Shown here piece after piece: positions 26,490 to 36,100 of a stretch of 64,000 nt of DNA. Under the pieces are notes generated by a model that had not been told where the DNA came from, did not search any database, and was given only the letters and a program-made list of their open reading frames with translations. The stretch is from Polyangia bacterium. Lineage in GTDB: Bacteria; Myxococcota_A; Polyangia; Fen-1088. Both the position numbers and the translations under genes were made by a program. The first letter of the stretch is position 1. Each line of letters begins with the position of its first letter. Location: NCBI GenBank assembly GCA_036268875.1, contig DATATI010000072.1, positions 1-64,000 of the forward strand, in the 5' to 3' direction.

Positions 26490-28097
26490 CTATTCAACGA
26501 TGGGCGCGGCGTTCGGAGTATTTCGCGGGCCCGCATCCGACCGCGCGCCCGGCACCGCCGTTTGCTCGACAGGCGGCGGAACTGGCGGCGGAACGAGCTT
26601 TCCTGGGTCGCCGACAGCCGGCGGGGCGACATTGAAGGCGGGCGGCGGAAAGATGCGCCCCTTCGGCGACAGCGCGGCGGGATCGGGACCCGCGCTGTTG
26701 ATCGACGGCGCGGGCGGCAGGGTCGGCCGCGGAGGAACGCGCGTCGTCGTTGATGGGTCGCTCGCCGACGGGACGCCCGACGGCGCCTCCTGTTGTTCGT
26801 CTGGCTGACGCGCGCGCGCCAACCACAGGCCCACGCCGGCCGCCGCCAGGGCCGCGACCACCGCGACCAGCGCCACTCGCCACCACGCCGCCGCCGACGC
26901 GCGCGTCACCGGCCGACCACCCGATGCCCGCGCTGGCGACGCCCGCCGCGTCGGCTGGGTGGACGTCCGCACCGACGACCGATCGGGCGCCTCGCGGCCG
27001 ATGGCCACGCCCGGCCGCACCGAGCGCGTGCCCGAATCACGCGCCGGCGTTTTCCGCGGGGGCAGCATGGTTTGGGTGTCGGGCAGAGCGTCGGGAATCG
27101 GCGCGCGCAAATTGGAGGGCGTCACCAGCGGCCCGGTGGCGGGAAAATCTGTCTGCGTGAGGAACAACCGTTTGACCAGATTGCCCAGCGGCACGCCATC
27201 GCCGCTGTATCCGGGCAAGGCCAGCACGGCTGACAGAGCGTCTGTCGTGGTCTCGAAGCGATCTTCCATCTGCCGTTGCAGCATCCGCCGCACCACCGAT
27301 TCAACCGCCGGCGCGAGGTCGCGGGTGGCGGGCAGCGACGAGAACGGCGGAATCTGGCAGCGGCTGACCTTGGTCATCACGTCCAGCTCGTCGGTGCCTT
27401 CGAACAGGCGGCGCCCGGCCAGGAGCTCCCACAGCGTCACGCCCAAGGCGAACTGATCGGTGCGATGGTCGAGCGGACGATCGTCTAGCTGCTCGGGCGA
27501 GGCATAGGCCAGCTTGCCGCGGACGTTGCCGGTGCGCGCGCCCGACGTGCTGTGCGCGCGCGCCTTGGCGATGCCGAAGTCGGACAGCTTCACTTCGCCG
27601 GTGTAACTGACCAGCACGTTGTGCGGCGAAACGTCGCGGTGGATGAGCCCCAGCGGCCGCCGCCCTTCGCGCCGTTCGTGGACATAGCGCAGACCCTTCA
27701 AGACCTCGCCGGCCACGTGCAGGGCCAGCGGCCGGGGAAATGCCTGGCCGGCGCCCAGCGTGCCCAGCGCCAGCTGCCGCAAGTCGCGGCCCTCGACGCG
27801 TTCCATGACGATGTAGTAACGGCCTTGCAGCCCGCCGCCATGCTCGGGGCCGACCTTGTCAAAGTCGAAGATCGAGACGATGTTGGCGTGCTGGAGCTGT
27901 GCGGCCACCCGGGCTTCGTTGACGAACAAACGTTCCAGTTCGGGATCGCCGGCAAAGGATTCCAGCATGAACTTCAGCGCCAGCGACTTGACGAAGCCAC
28001 GGGGACCTTCCACCCGCGCCGCCCATACCTCGGCCATTCCGCCAATCGCGATTCGCTCGCCCAGGACGTATTTGCCGATGCGCTGTCCCGGCTGCAC
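26490..28097 (-). CDS. Membrane-anchored Ser/Thr protein kinase
   Basis: A 535-residue kinase. The catalytic domain at about 8-290 has LGERIAIGGMAEVW, ALKFM, HRDVSPHNVLV and LSDFGIAKA; Val-Ser-Pro-His in place of Leu/Ile-Lys-Pro-Glu is a known myxobacterial variant. A Pro/Arg-rich juxtamembrane stretch, one membrane helix (WWRVALVAVVAALAAAGVGLW, near residue 430) and a Pro-rich extracytoplasmic tail follow. The frame extends 92 codons upstream, but GTG 28097 has AGGAAAAAG before it and starts at the kinase domain. It is divergent from the lipoprotein gene at 28212 across 114 bases, suggesting shared control. Confidence 0.85.
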   Translation of the reverse strand: MQPGQRIGKYVLGERIAIGGMAEVWAARVEGPRGFVKSLALKFMLESFAGDPELERLFVNEARVAAQLQHANIVSIFDFDKVGPEHGGGLQGRYYIVMERVEGRDLRQLALGTLGAGQAFPRPLALHVAGEVLKGLRYVHERREGRRPLGLIHRDVSPHNVLVSYTGEVKLSDFGIAKARAHSTSGARTGNVRGKLAYASPEQLDDRPLDHRTDQFALGVTLWELLAGRRLFEGTDELDVMTKVSRCQIPPFSSLPATRDLAPAVESVVRRMLQRQMEDRFETTTDALSAVLALPGYSGDGVPLGNLVKRLFLTQTDFPATGPLVTPSNLRAPIPDALPDTQTMLPPRKTPARDSGTRSVRPGVAIGREAPDRSSVRTSTQPTRRASPARASGGRPVTRASAAAWWRVALVAVVAALAAAGVGLWLARARQPDEQQEAPSGVPSASDPSTTTRVPPRPTLPPAPSINSAGPDPAALSPKGRIFPPPAFNVAPPAVGDPGKLVPPPVPPPVEQTAVPGARSDAGPRNTPNAAPIVE

Positions 28098-28211
28098 CTT
28101 TTTCCTATACGACGAAGCGGCGCTGCCCGGCCAGCCGGCTGGCCACGGAAAAGGACTTTCCCGCCGCCAAACCCGCAAATTGCCCAAGCATTTTGAAAAT
28201 CGGAGAGTCTG

Positions 28212-29141
28212 GTGATTTTTTCTGGAACACGGAGATTGGCTGTGCGTTTGATCGAATGCATGGAAGCGGGCAACCAAAGGCTGGCAGTTCTGGGGGCGAC
28301 CGTCCTTGCGGCGGCGGTGGCGGGTGGGTGTTCGTCGCCACGCTCGCTGGTTCAGCTGGATATGGACGTGCAATCAACGGACACCGCGGCATTGTCGACG
28401 GATCTGTCCAAAGCCAGGCTGCACATCGACATCAAGCAGGAGCAGCGGACGGTTCACACCGTCGATCGGCCATTCGACGAGTTAACCAGCGTTCCCCGGG
28501 CATCAGGCGACAATCTGAAAATCGGGATCTTCCTGGATGCTGACGTCTCGGGCTCGGTCACCGTGTCCGTTTCGGTGATCGACCAGTTCAACTGCCCGAT
28601 TGGCACAGCGGACGATATCTCTGTCATGGTCAAATCCGGTGCGGCGACTCCGACGCAAAATATCGTCATCAGCGTCAGCGTGTCGTCCTGCCCGTCCGGC
28701 AGCACCGACGGCGGCGCGCCGTCCCCCGACGGCGACGATACGGCTGAGACCAATCCGACTGGCCCCGACGCCGGCAGCACCGACGACACCGGCACGGGCA
28801 ACACCGACGACGTCAGCGCAGGCGATGCCGGCGACAACGACAGCGCCGCTGTCGACGCCTATTGCCCGCCGGAGACCGGGCCCGAGGTGGAGTCGCCGCC
28901 GACCTGCAAAGAGTTCTGCGACTTGGCGGCGAAGAACTGCTCGATGTACTACCCCGACCCCGATCAGTGCCTGGCCTTCTGCCAGAACTGGGCCCCGGGC
29001 GAGCGCGTGACCGCGACGCAGCCTCTGGTCCCCGGCAACACCATCGCCTGCCGCCTGCAGTTTCTACACGGCACGGTGCCCAGCATGCAGGGACTCACGT
29101 GCCCCAGCGCCAGCCCTGAGAGCGCGATCTGTCACGACTGA
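28212..29141 (+). CDS. Lipoprotein with Asp-rich linker
   Basis: A 309-residue lipoprotein. GTG 28212 has GGAGAG upstream and places the lipobox VAGGC at Cys 40; ATG 28260 would shorten the signal and also works. A beta-rich domain (about 41-180) starts CSSPRSLVQLDMDVQ, like CGNPRSLLRVFVSG of the lipoprotein at 3811-4743. An acidic Thr/Asp linker (about 185-235) and a C-terminal Cys-containing domain (CKEFCDLAAKNCSMYY) follow. Divergently paired with the kinase at 26490-28097. This pairing, and the TPR partner of its paralogue, suggest a common envelope signalling module. Function unknown. Confidence 0.7.
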   Translation: MIFSGTRRLAVRLIECMEAGNQRLAVLGATVLAAAVAGGCSSPRSLVQLDMDVQSTDTAALSTDLSKARLHIDIKQEQRTVHTVDRPFDELTSVPRASGDNLKIGIFLDADVSGSVTVSVSVIDQFNCPIGTADDISVMVKSGAATPTQNIVISVSVSSCPSGSTDGGAPSPDGDDTAETNPTGPDAGSTDDTGTGNTDDVSAGDAGDNDSAAVDAYCPPETGPEVESPPTCKEFCDLAAKNCSMYYPDPDQCLAFCQNWAPGERVTATQPLVPGNTIACRLQFLHGTVPSMQGLTCPSASPESAICHD

Positions 29142-29248
29142 GAGTCGCGCGCGTCCCGGAAGCAACCCGCGCTCAAACGCGCGGAATTTGACGCATCCAG
29201 GCGTCCATGATACGGGACACACTCACCACCAATCTATTGGGAGATCAC

Positions 29249-29623
29249 ATGAGACGACTCCACATCCAGCTTTTGGCAGCAGTGATTGCCGTCGGATTAA
29301 TGGCCAGTCCCGCCTTCGCCGGTCCGGTGCAGGTCTTCACCGACTGGGCCCGCGGCGACATGGGCACCGCCCATAACGCCACCAACGGTCAGTACATCGG
29401 CTGCTGGCTGGACAGCGACACCGTCGGCCCGCCGCTGCTTTACTGCGAGGCCTACGATGCCACCCAGGTCAGCTTTTGTTTTTCGACCAACAGCAACCTC
29501 ATCACCGTTTCCTCGACAATGACCTCCCTCTCGGACATCGAGTTCGGCTGGAACGACGACCACACCTGTTCGTTCCTGATGATCAACACCTTCTCGCAAC
29601 CGCCCGGCCGCCGTTTCCCATAG
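29249..29623 (+). CDS. Small secreted protein
   Basis: A 124-residue protein. The signal peptide cuts after LMASPAFA, and a compact domain follows with VFTDWARGDMGTAHNATNG, QYIGCWLD and Cys residues at CWLD, YCEAY, SFCFS and TCSF. Small exported proteins with an ARGxxGxAxNxxxxxQYIGC-like core recur in myxobacteria (from memory, no function known). The start at ATG 29249 has TTGGGAG upstream; the earlier in-frame ATG at 29207 would precede the signal peptide. It is 16 bases before the next gene and probably co-transcribed with it. Confidence 0.65.
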   Translation: MRRLHIQLLAAVIAVGLMASPAFAGPVQVFTDWARGDMGTAHNATNGQYIGCWLDSDTVGPPLLYCEAYDATQVSFCFSTNSNLITVSSTMTSLSDIEFGWNDDHTCSFLMINTFSQPPGRRFP

Positions 29624-29639
29624 GAAAGACGAGGATCCC

Positions 29640-29978
29640 ATGACGCGTACAAAATTGGGTTTGCTGACGGTTGGGTTTGCTCTGGCGGGCGTGCTGATCG
29701 GCGCGCGCGTGGCGGTTTCGCAGAAGGCGGCGCCGTCCGTTGCTCCCACACGCACGAGCCCGGTCTGTGAAAAGTGCGCTGCGATGGCCCTGGAAAAAGC
29801 GCACAAGGCCGTCGACCTGGTGGTCGAGACCGGTCACTGGACCAAGGCTGACCATGACAAGGTCGGCCCCCTCTTCCACACCTTGCACACCGACCAAAAG
29901 ATCGAGCTTTTGCGCAAGATCGGCGGCCTCATCGATCAAAAGAAGTTGGTCGTCGATAAGGGCGCGCGCCTCTTCTAG
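29640..29978 (+). CDS. Small exported or membrane-anchored protein
   Basis: A 112-residue protein with an N-terminal hydrophobic segment (LGLLTVGFALAGVLIGARV), a CEKC pair and a helical C-terminus (KAHKAVDLVVETGHWTKADH, IELLRKIGGLIDQKKL). The Cys pair could bind metal or form a disulfide. Not recognised. It follows the small secreted protein gene and is followed by a GC-rich hairpin at 29991-30015. Confidence 0.55.
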   Translation: MTRTKLGLLTVGFALAGVLIGARVAVSQKAAPSVAPTRTSPVCEKCAAMALEKAHKAVDLVVETGHWTKADHDKVGPLFHTLHTDQKIELLRKIGGLIDQKKLVVDKGARLF

Positions 29979-29990
29979 TCGCCGAGCGGT

Positions 29991-30015
29991 CGGGCCGCGA
30001 ATCATCAGCGGCCCG
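29991..30015. terminator. GC-rich hairpin, possible terminator
   Basis: A perfect 8-bp inverted repeat CGGGCCGC / GCGGCCCG with a 9-base loop, 12 bases after the stop of the small exported protein gene. No T run follows, so intrinsic termination is uncertain. Confidence 0.35.
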
Positions 30016-30089
30016 CTGCCAACCCGGCCCTTCACCGTCACCGCCGCCATCACCGTGGCCCGTCCTGGAGAAAGCGGGATGGAAAACGT

Positions 30090-31766
30090 ATGATGGGGCG
30101 CGCAAACGTGGACGAAGCGTGCCTCGGCGACGATACGTTGCTCGACTTTGTGGCGGGTCGGTTGCCCGACGATCGCCGCGGCGTGGTCGAACGCCATCTG
30201 GCCGGCTGCACGATCTGCACGCGCCTGGTCTCGGCAGCCGAAGGTTCGGCGCGAGAGACGGTGCCGGCACCCAACCAGACCCGCGGCCTTCCCCGAACGG
30301 GCGAGCTTGACGTCCGCGAGCGCCAGCCCAGCCTGAATCCCGGCACGCTGCTGGCCGAGACGTACAAGATTGTCCGGCTGATCGGCACTGGGGGAATGGG
30401 CGAGGTCTATGAAGCCTCGCACACCCGGCTGACCGGCCGCTATGCGGTGAAGGTGCTGCACCACCACTGGGCGGGCGATCCACGGGCCATCGTGCGCTTC
30501 GGTCGCGAGGCGCAGATAACCTCGGGCCTGCGCCACCCCAACATCGTGGCCATCATCGACTTCGATTACACGCCGGCCGGCGCGCCATACCTGGTGATGG
30601 AGTTCATCGACGGCGTCGAGCTGGCCGCCGTCATCGCCGCCGAGGCGCCGTTGCAGCCGGCGCGCGTGGTGCGCATTGTCGACCAGATCGCTTCGGCGCT
30701 GACGGCGGTGCACGCGCGCAACATCGTCCACCGCGATCTGAAACCGCAGAACATCTTCCTGGTGCCGGGCGAGCGGCCGGGCGACGAACGGGTCAAGCTG
30801 GTGGACTTCGGCATCTCCAAGGTGCGGGCAGCCTCGGTGGCCTTGACCGGCGAGCGGGCCGTGCTCGGCACGCCGCAATACATGGCGCCCGAACAGGCGC
30901 AGGCCGCCGGTGAGGTCGACGGCCGCGCCGATCAATTCGCGCTGGCTGCCATCGTGTACGAGATGCTCACCGGCCGCATGGCCTTCCCGGGCGACCGCGT
31001 GGAGATCGTCGTCTATCGCATCTCGCACGAAGAGCCGCGGCCACTGGGACCGGCCTGGGGACCGGGGCTGGCGTCGGTGATCATGCGCGCGCTGGCCAAG
31101 AATCCAGCTCAGCGTTATCCATCGACGGACGACTTCGCAGCAGCGTTGCGTGCGGCGGTGGAGGGTGATCGCCTGGTGCGCACGCCGTCGTCGGAGACGC
31201 GCATCACCCAGCGCCAGCCGTCGCAGGACAGCCCGCCACCGCTGGGACCGGAAACGCGCGAGCGGCACATCGGCCATCGCTGGACCGTGGTGGGCGGAGT
31301 CAGCGCAGGCCTGGCGTTGGCGGCGGTGCTGGCGGTGCCGCTGATGCGGCGGCCTGCGCGCCACGACAGCGCCACCAGTCTGACCGGCGCGGCGCCCGTG
31401 CCCGCGGCGACAACCGCCACCGCCAACGGCGAGTTGCCGCCGCCACCCAAACCAGCGGCGGCCGCCAGCACCGATATGGAGCCACCGCATCCGGAAGTGA
31501 CCACCACGGCAGCCAAGGAGACGCCGCCCGTCGCCGCGACGGCGGTGGCTTTTCCCGCGGCGGGTGAACGGCGCCACCGGTTGCGCGCGCACGCGGCGAC
31601 CAACAAGGCCCGCGCTGCCAGCGACCAAGCTGCGGCCGTGACGGCACCAGCGTCCACCGCCAGCCAGGCACCACCGCCTGACGCCGCGGCGCCGCCGGCG
31701 CTGGGAAAATCTGCCGGCACGTCCACCCGCGGTTCAAAGTTGGGGAGCTTGATTGACAAGCTTTGA
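30090..31766 (+). CDS. Ser/Thr kinase with N-terminal anti-sigma-type zinc motif
   Basis: A 558-residue kinase. Residues 11-50 form a short domain with HLAGCTIC (His 36, Cys 40, Cys 43), the Hx3Cx2C signature of zinc-binding anti-sigma (ZAS) domains. The kinase domain at about 90-360 has IGTGGMGEVY, AVKVLHHH, HRDLKPQN and LVDFGISKV. One membrane helix lies near 400-420 (VVGGVSAGLALAAVLAVPL), and a long Ala/Pro/Thr-rich tail follows. The gene overlaps the downstream TPR gene by 14 bases (TTG start with GGGGAG), so the two are coupled. ZAS motif plus kinase suggests a membrane kinase that could also hold a sigma-factor-like partner; this is inference. Confidence 0.85.
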   Translation: MMGRANVDEACLGDDTLLDFVAGRLPDDRRGVVERHLAGCTICTRLVSAAEGSARETVPAPNQTRGLPRTGELDVRERQPSLNPGTLLAETYKIVRLIGTGGMGEVYEASHTRLTGRYAVKVLHHHWAGDPRAIVRFGREAQITSGLRHPNIVAIIDFDYTPAGAPYLVMEFIDGVELAAVIAAEAPLQPARVVRIVDQIASALTAVHARNIVHRDLKPQNIFLVPGERPGDERVKLVDFGISKVRAASVALTGERAVLGTPQYMAPEQAQAAGEVDGRADQFALAAIVYEMLTGRMAFPGDRVEIVVYRISHEEPRPLGPAWGPGLASVIMRALAKNPAQRYPSTDDFAAALRAAVEGDRLVRTPSSETRITQRQPSQDSPPPLGPETRERHIGHRWTVVGGVSAGLALAAVLAVPLMRRPARHDSATSLTGAAPVPAATTATANGELPPPPKPAAAASTDMEPPHPEVTTTAAKETPPVAATAVAFPAAGERRHRLRAHAATNKARAASDQAAAVTAPASTASQAPPPDAAAPPALGKSAGTSTRGSKLGSLIDKL

Positions 31767-32397
31767 TCGCGCCGGCGCTCGGACCATCGCCGTTGCTCTC
31801 GGACTGCTGGCCCTGCTGGCAGCGGGGCGTCCGGCCCACGCGCAGATCGGCCCTGAAAGTGACGCCCGCACGCAAGCCCAGGCACACCTGAGCCGCGGCA
31901 ACGATCTGTTCACCGTCGACAAATTTCGCGACGCCCTGACCGAGTTCCAGGCGGCGTTCGCCGCCTTCCCCAGCCCCAAGCTGCACTTCAACATCGGGCA
32001 ATGTCAGCGCGCCCTCGGCAACCAGCCCGAAGCGCTGGCGGAATTTCAGCGCTTCGTCGACGAGGCGCAGGACGTCTCGCCCGAGCTGCGGCGCGAAGCG
32101 GAAAATTACATCGTCGAATTGAAGACCGCCACGAATCGCGCCCCCCCTCCGCCCACGACGGTCGTGGCCGCGCCGATAGCGCCGGTGTTGATCCCACCGC
32201 CGCCGTCAGCGATCACGCCCGCAGCGCCGCTGATCGACGCTGCCCCGCCCGCCGCCGCCAACATCGACAACGAACGGCCGCTGTACAAACGATGGTGGTT
32301 CTGGGCCACCGTGGGCGTGATCGCGGCGGGAGCCGCGGTGGGTGTCGTGTTTTTGACGCGTCCACGTGATCCGGCTTGCACCGAGAACTGCTTCTAA
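31753..32397 (+). CDS. TPR protein with C-terminal membrane helix
   Basis: A 214-residue protein. A signal or anchor (ALGLLALLAAGRPAHA) precedes TPR helices at about 38-115 (QAHLSRGNDLFTVDKFRDAL, LHFNIGQCQRALGNQPEAL), a Pro/Ala linker, a helix starting KRWWFWATVGVIAAGAAVG and the tail DPACTENC. It is a clear paralogue of the protein at 4734-5525. The TTG start at 31753 overlaps the kinase gene by 14 bases, with GGGGAG five bases upstream. Direct coupling to a kinase suggests it is the kinase's partner or substrate in the envelope. Confidence 0.75.
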   Translation: MTSFDRAGARTIAVALGLLALLAAGRPAHAQIGPESDARTQAQAHLSRGNDLFTVDKFRDALTEFQAAFAAFPSPKLHFNIGQCQRALGNQPEALAEFQRFVDEAQDVSPELRREAENYIVELKTATNRAPPPPTTVVAAPIAPVLIPPPPSAITPAAPLIDAAPPAAANIDNERPLYKRWWFWATVGVIAAGAAVGVVFLTRPRDPACTENCF

Positions 32398-32492
32398 TAA
32401 CGACGCGGCAAAACCCCCGCGGGGACTTCCGGGTCTTCCTTACGCAACGATGGCCAGGGTGGCCCTCGACGAAAGGAAAATAGGAGAGCGTC

Positions 32493-33023
32493 ATGAACAC
32501 CGGATCCCCCACCACCAAAGACCCAGAAACCCTTGCGCGGCCGAGCTGGCATTTTGGCCGCCGCACCGCCCTGCTGCTGGCAGTCCCCCTGCTGCTCGTG
32601 GGCGGCGTTTCACTGAGGGCGGTCGCGCATGAAGGCGGCCCGGATGGCGGCATGCACGGAGGCGGGATGCGCCACCGCATGCTTCACATGCTGGAGATCG
32701 CCGGCGCCACCGACGCCCAGAAGGCCCAGATCAAGGCGGTCTGGGAGCCGCTGCGCCCGCAGCTACGCTCGGTCGCCGAGGAGCACATGAAAGTGCGCCA
32801 GAACATCCGGCAGGCGCTGGCCGCTGCGACGATTGATCCGTCGGCCATTGAAAAGCTGCGGCAGAGTTCGGTCCAGTTGATGGACAAACGATCAACTCTC
32901 GTTACCCAGGGCATGGTGGCCACCGCCCAGATCCTCAGCGCTGATCAGCGGCAAAAAATCGCCACCGAAATCGCCAAGCACGCCGGCGAACACCACGGTT
33001 TTGGCGAGGGCGCGGCGCCATAG
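32493..33023 (+). CDS. Spy/CpxP-like periplasmic protein
   Basis: A 176-residue exported protein. A signal with RR (FGRRTALLLAVPLLLVGG) precedes a His/Gly/Met-rich segment and an all-helical domain (TDAQKAQIKAVWEPLRPQL, IDPSAIEKLRQSS and LSADQRQKIATEIAKH). The last of these fits the LTxxQ-type repeat of Spy/CpxP proteins, which act as periplasmic chaperones or metal/envelope-stress sensors. AGGAGAG lies before the ATG. It sits 80 bases upstream of the RND pump genes on the same strand, so it may be part of that stress or efflux unit. The Met/His-rich start hints at metal binding, which is inference. Confidence 0.75.
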   Translation: MNTGSPTTKDPETLARPSWHFGRRTALLLAVPLLLVGGVSLRAVAHEGGPDGGMHGGGMRHRMLHMLEIAGATDAQKAQIKAVWEPLRPQLRSVAEEHMKVRQNIRQALAAATIDPSAIEKLRQSSVQLMDKRSTLVTQGMVATAQILSADQRQKIATEIAKHAGEHHGFGEGAAP

Positions 33024-33103
33024 TCGGGAAGTCTGGTCCGGCGCCCTTGTGCTAGCCTTGGGCGCCGGTTGCGCATGATTTGCAATAAAGTTTCCGCCCC
33101 GCC

Positions 33104-36100
33104 ATGTGGATAGTCCGCCTCGCGCTGAAGCGGCCGTACACCTTCGTGGTGATGGCCATGCTGATCGTCATCTTGGGCGTTCTCAGCATCGCCCGCATGC
33201 CGGCGGACATCTTTCCGGACATCGACATCCCCGTCATCTCCGTGGTGTGGAATTACGGCGGCCTGTCGCCCGAGGAGATGGAGCGGCGGATCGTCAGCAA
33301 CTTTGAACGCGGCCTCACCACCACCGTCAACGACATCGAACACGTCGAGAGCCAGTCGCTGACCGGCGTCTCGGTGATCAAAGTTTTCTTCCAACAAGGC
33401 GCGGCGCTGGAAGCGGCCACCGCGCAAATCACCGCCATCGCCCAGACGTCAGTCCGGCAGATGCCCCCCGGCACCACGCCGCCGCTGATCATCCGTTACA
33501 GCGCCTCCAACGTCCCGATCATGCAGGCGGCGTTGGAAAGCGAAACGCTGGGCGAGCAGCAGCTGTTCGATTACGGCGTGAATTTCATCCGGGCGGACCT
33601 GGCCACCATCCCCGGCGCGCAGATCCCCTGGCCGTACGGCGGCAAGCAGCGGCAGATCATGGTGGATATCGATCCGGCGCGCCTGTTCGCCTGGGGCCTT
33701 TCGCCGCGCGACGTGGCCACCGCGGTCAGCGCGCAGAACCTGATCCTGCCGACGGGAACGGCCAAGATGGGCAACGGCGAATATCCTATCGTCGTCAACA
33801 GCAGCCCTGAGACACTGGAACAGATCGGCCTCCTGCCGATCAAGACCGTGCGCGGAACGTCAGTGTTGATCCGCGATGTGGCCAGTGTGCGCGACGGCAA
33901 CACCCCTCAGACCAGCATCGTTCATGTCGAGGGCCGCAAGTCGGTGTTGCTCACGCTGCTGAAGTCGGGGGCCGCCAGCACGCTGGACGTCACCTCGCGC
34001 ATCCGATCGATGATGCCGGGGATCCTGTCGCGGCTGCCGAAAGAGCTGAAGGTGTCGCTGCTGTTCGATCAGTCGGTGTTCGTGCGCGGCGCGGTCAGCG
34101 GCGTGGTCAAAGAAGCGGCCACCGCCGCCGGGTTGACCGCGCTTTTGATCCTGCTGTTCTTGGGCAGCTGGCGCAGCACGCTTATCGTCGTGCTGTCCAT
34201 CCCGCTTTCGATCCTCATGTCGATCATCGTTCTAAGCGCGGTCGGACAGACGTTGAATGTCATGACGCTGGGCGGGATGTCGCTGGCGGTGGGAATTCTG
34301 GTCGACGACGCCACCGTCGAGATCGAAAACATCCATCGCAACATTGCCAAGAAGAAACCGCTGGTGGTGGCCATCCTCGACGGCGCGCGCGAGATCGCCG
34401 TGCCGGCTTTTGTCTCCACCCTGTGCATCTGCATTGTCTTCGTGCCGGTGGCGTTCATCACCGGGTCGGCGCGCTCGCTGTTCGTGCCGCTGGCCCTGGC
34501 GGTGGTCTTCGCCATGCTGACGTCGTATCTGCTTTCCCGCACGCTGGTTCCGACCATGGTGTGCTTCCTGCTGGCGCCCGAGGTGGCCGCCCACGAAAGC
34601 GGACACGGCCGGCGATCACGGCTGGCTGATGGTTTTGATCGCTGGTTTGATCGACTGCGACAGGCCTACGGTGCCTGGCTGGCCTGGGCGCTGTCGCGGC
34701 GGCGCACGGTGATTGGTTTGTTCCTGGGCTTCGTGGCGCTGTCGCTGGGGTTGTTCCCACTGCTCGGCCAGGATTTCTTTCCCAGCGTCGATGCGGGCCT
34801 CATCAAGCTGCACGTCCGCGGCACGCCCGGCACCCGCATCGAGGAGACCGAACACCTGTTCGCCTTGATCGAAGCGAAGATCCGCACGCTGATCCCGGCG
34901 CAGGAGATCGAGACGCTGCTGGACAACATGGGCGTTCCGGCCAGCGGCATCAACCTGTCGCTGTCGGAGGGCGCGCTGATTTCGCCCGCTGACGGACAGA
35001 TCTTGATCGCCCTCAAACCTCACCACGCCCCGACCGAGATCTACGTGCGCCGCATCCGGCAGATGGTGCACGCTAACTTCCCCGAGGCGACGTTCTTCTT
35101 TCTGGCGCCCGACATCTCGACCCAGGTGCTGAACTTCGGTCTGCCGGCGCCGATCGACCTGCAGATCTCGGGCGGCGTGGGCAACGAAGAACAGACCTTC
35201 GCGGTGGCGGAAAAACTGGCGGCGCGCCTGTCGCGCGTTCCCGGCGCCGCCGACGTCCACCTGGCCCAGGTGCGACGCGTGCCCCAGTTGCGCGTCGACG
35301 TCGATCGCGGCATGGCCGCCGAGGCCGGCCTGACCCAGCGAGACGTGGCCAGTGATTTGATGGTGTCGCTGTCGTCAAGCTCGATGGTCTCGCCCAGCTA
35401 TTGGCTGGACGCCAAGCGCGGCGTGCAATATCCGGTGTCGATCCAGACACCGCAGTACCGCATCAAGGACATCGAATCGGTACAGAACACGCCGCTGTCG
35501 ACGGGGCCCGATGGCCAGCCGCAGCTGCTGTCCAACGTGGCGGCGGTGTCGCGTACCTTCGGTCCGGCGAACATCACCCACTTCAACGCCCGTCGCGTCT
35601 TCGACGTGCAAGCCAACGTGGACGGCACCGACCTGGGCACGATGGCCACCGCCATCGACCGCATCTTGAAAGACCTCGCCCCCGAGCTGCCGCGCGGGAC
35701 GGCGGTCCGCGTGAAGGGCCAGCTTGAAAGCATGCAGTCGTCTTTCCGCGGTCTCAGCTATGGTCTCTTCTTTGCCGTCTTGCTGGTCTATCTTTTGATG
35801 GTGGTGAACTTTCAATCGTGGCTGGATCCACTGATCATCTTGATGGCCCTGCCGGGCGCGCTGGCGGGGATCGCCTGGATCTTGTTTCTCACCCACACGA
35901 CGCTCAGCGTGCCGGCCTTGATGGGCGCCATCATGTGCGTCGGCGTGGCCACGTCCAACAGCATCCTGGTCGTCACCTTCGCCAATGATCAGCGCAAGAA
36001 CGGCTTCGACGCCACGCGGGCCGCGCTGGTCTCGGGGATGACCCGACTGCGCCCGGTGATCATGACCGCGCTGGCCATGGTGATCGGCATGCTGCCGATG

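Noticed and set aside
29583-31628. 681-residue minus-strand frame
   Set aside because: Antisense of a well-supported kinase gene with complete catalytic motifs.
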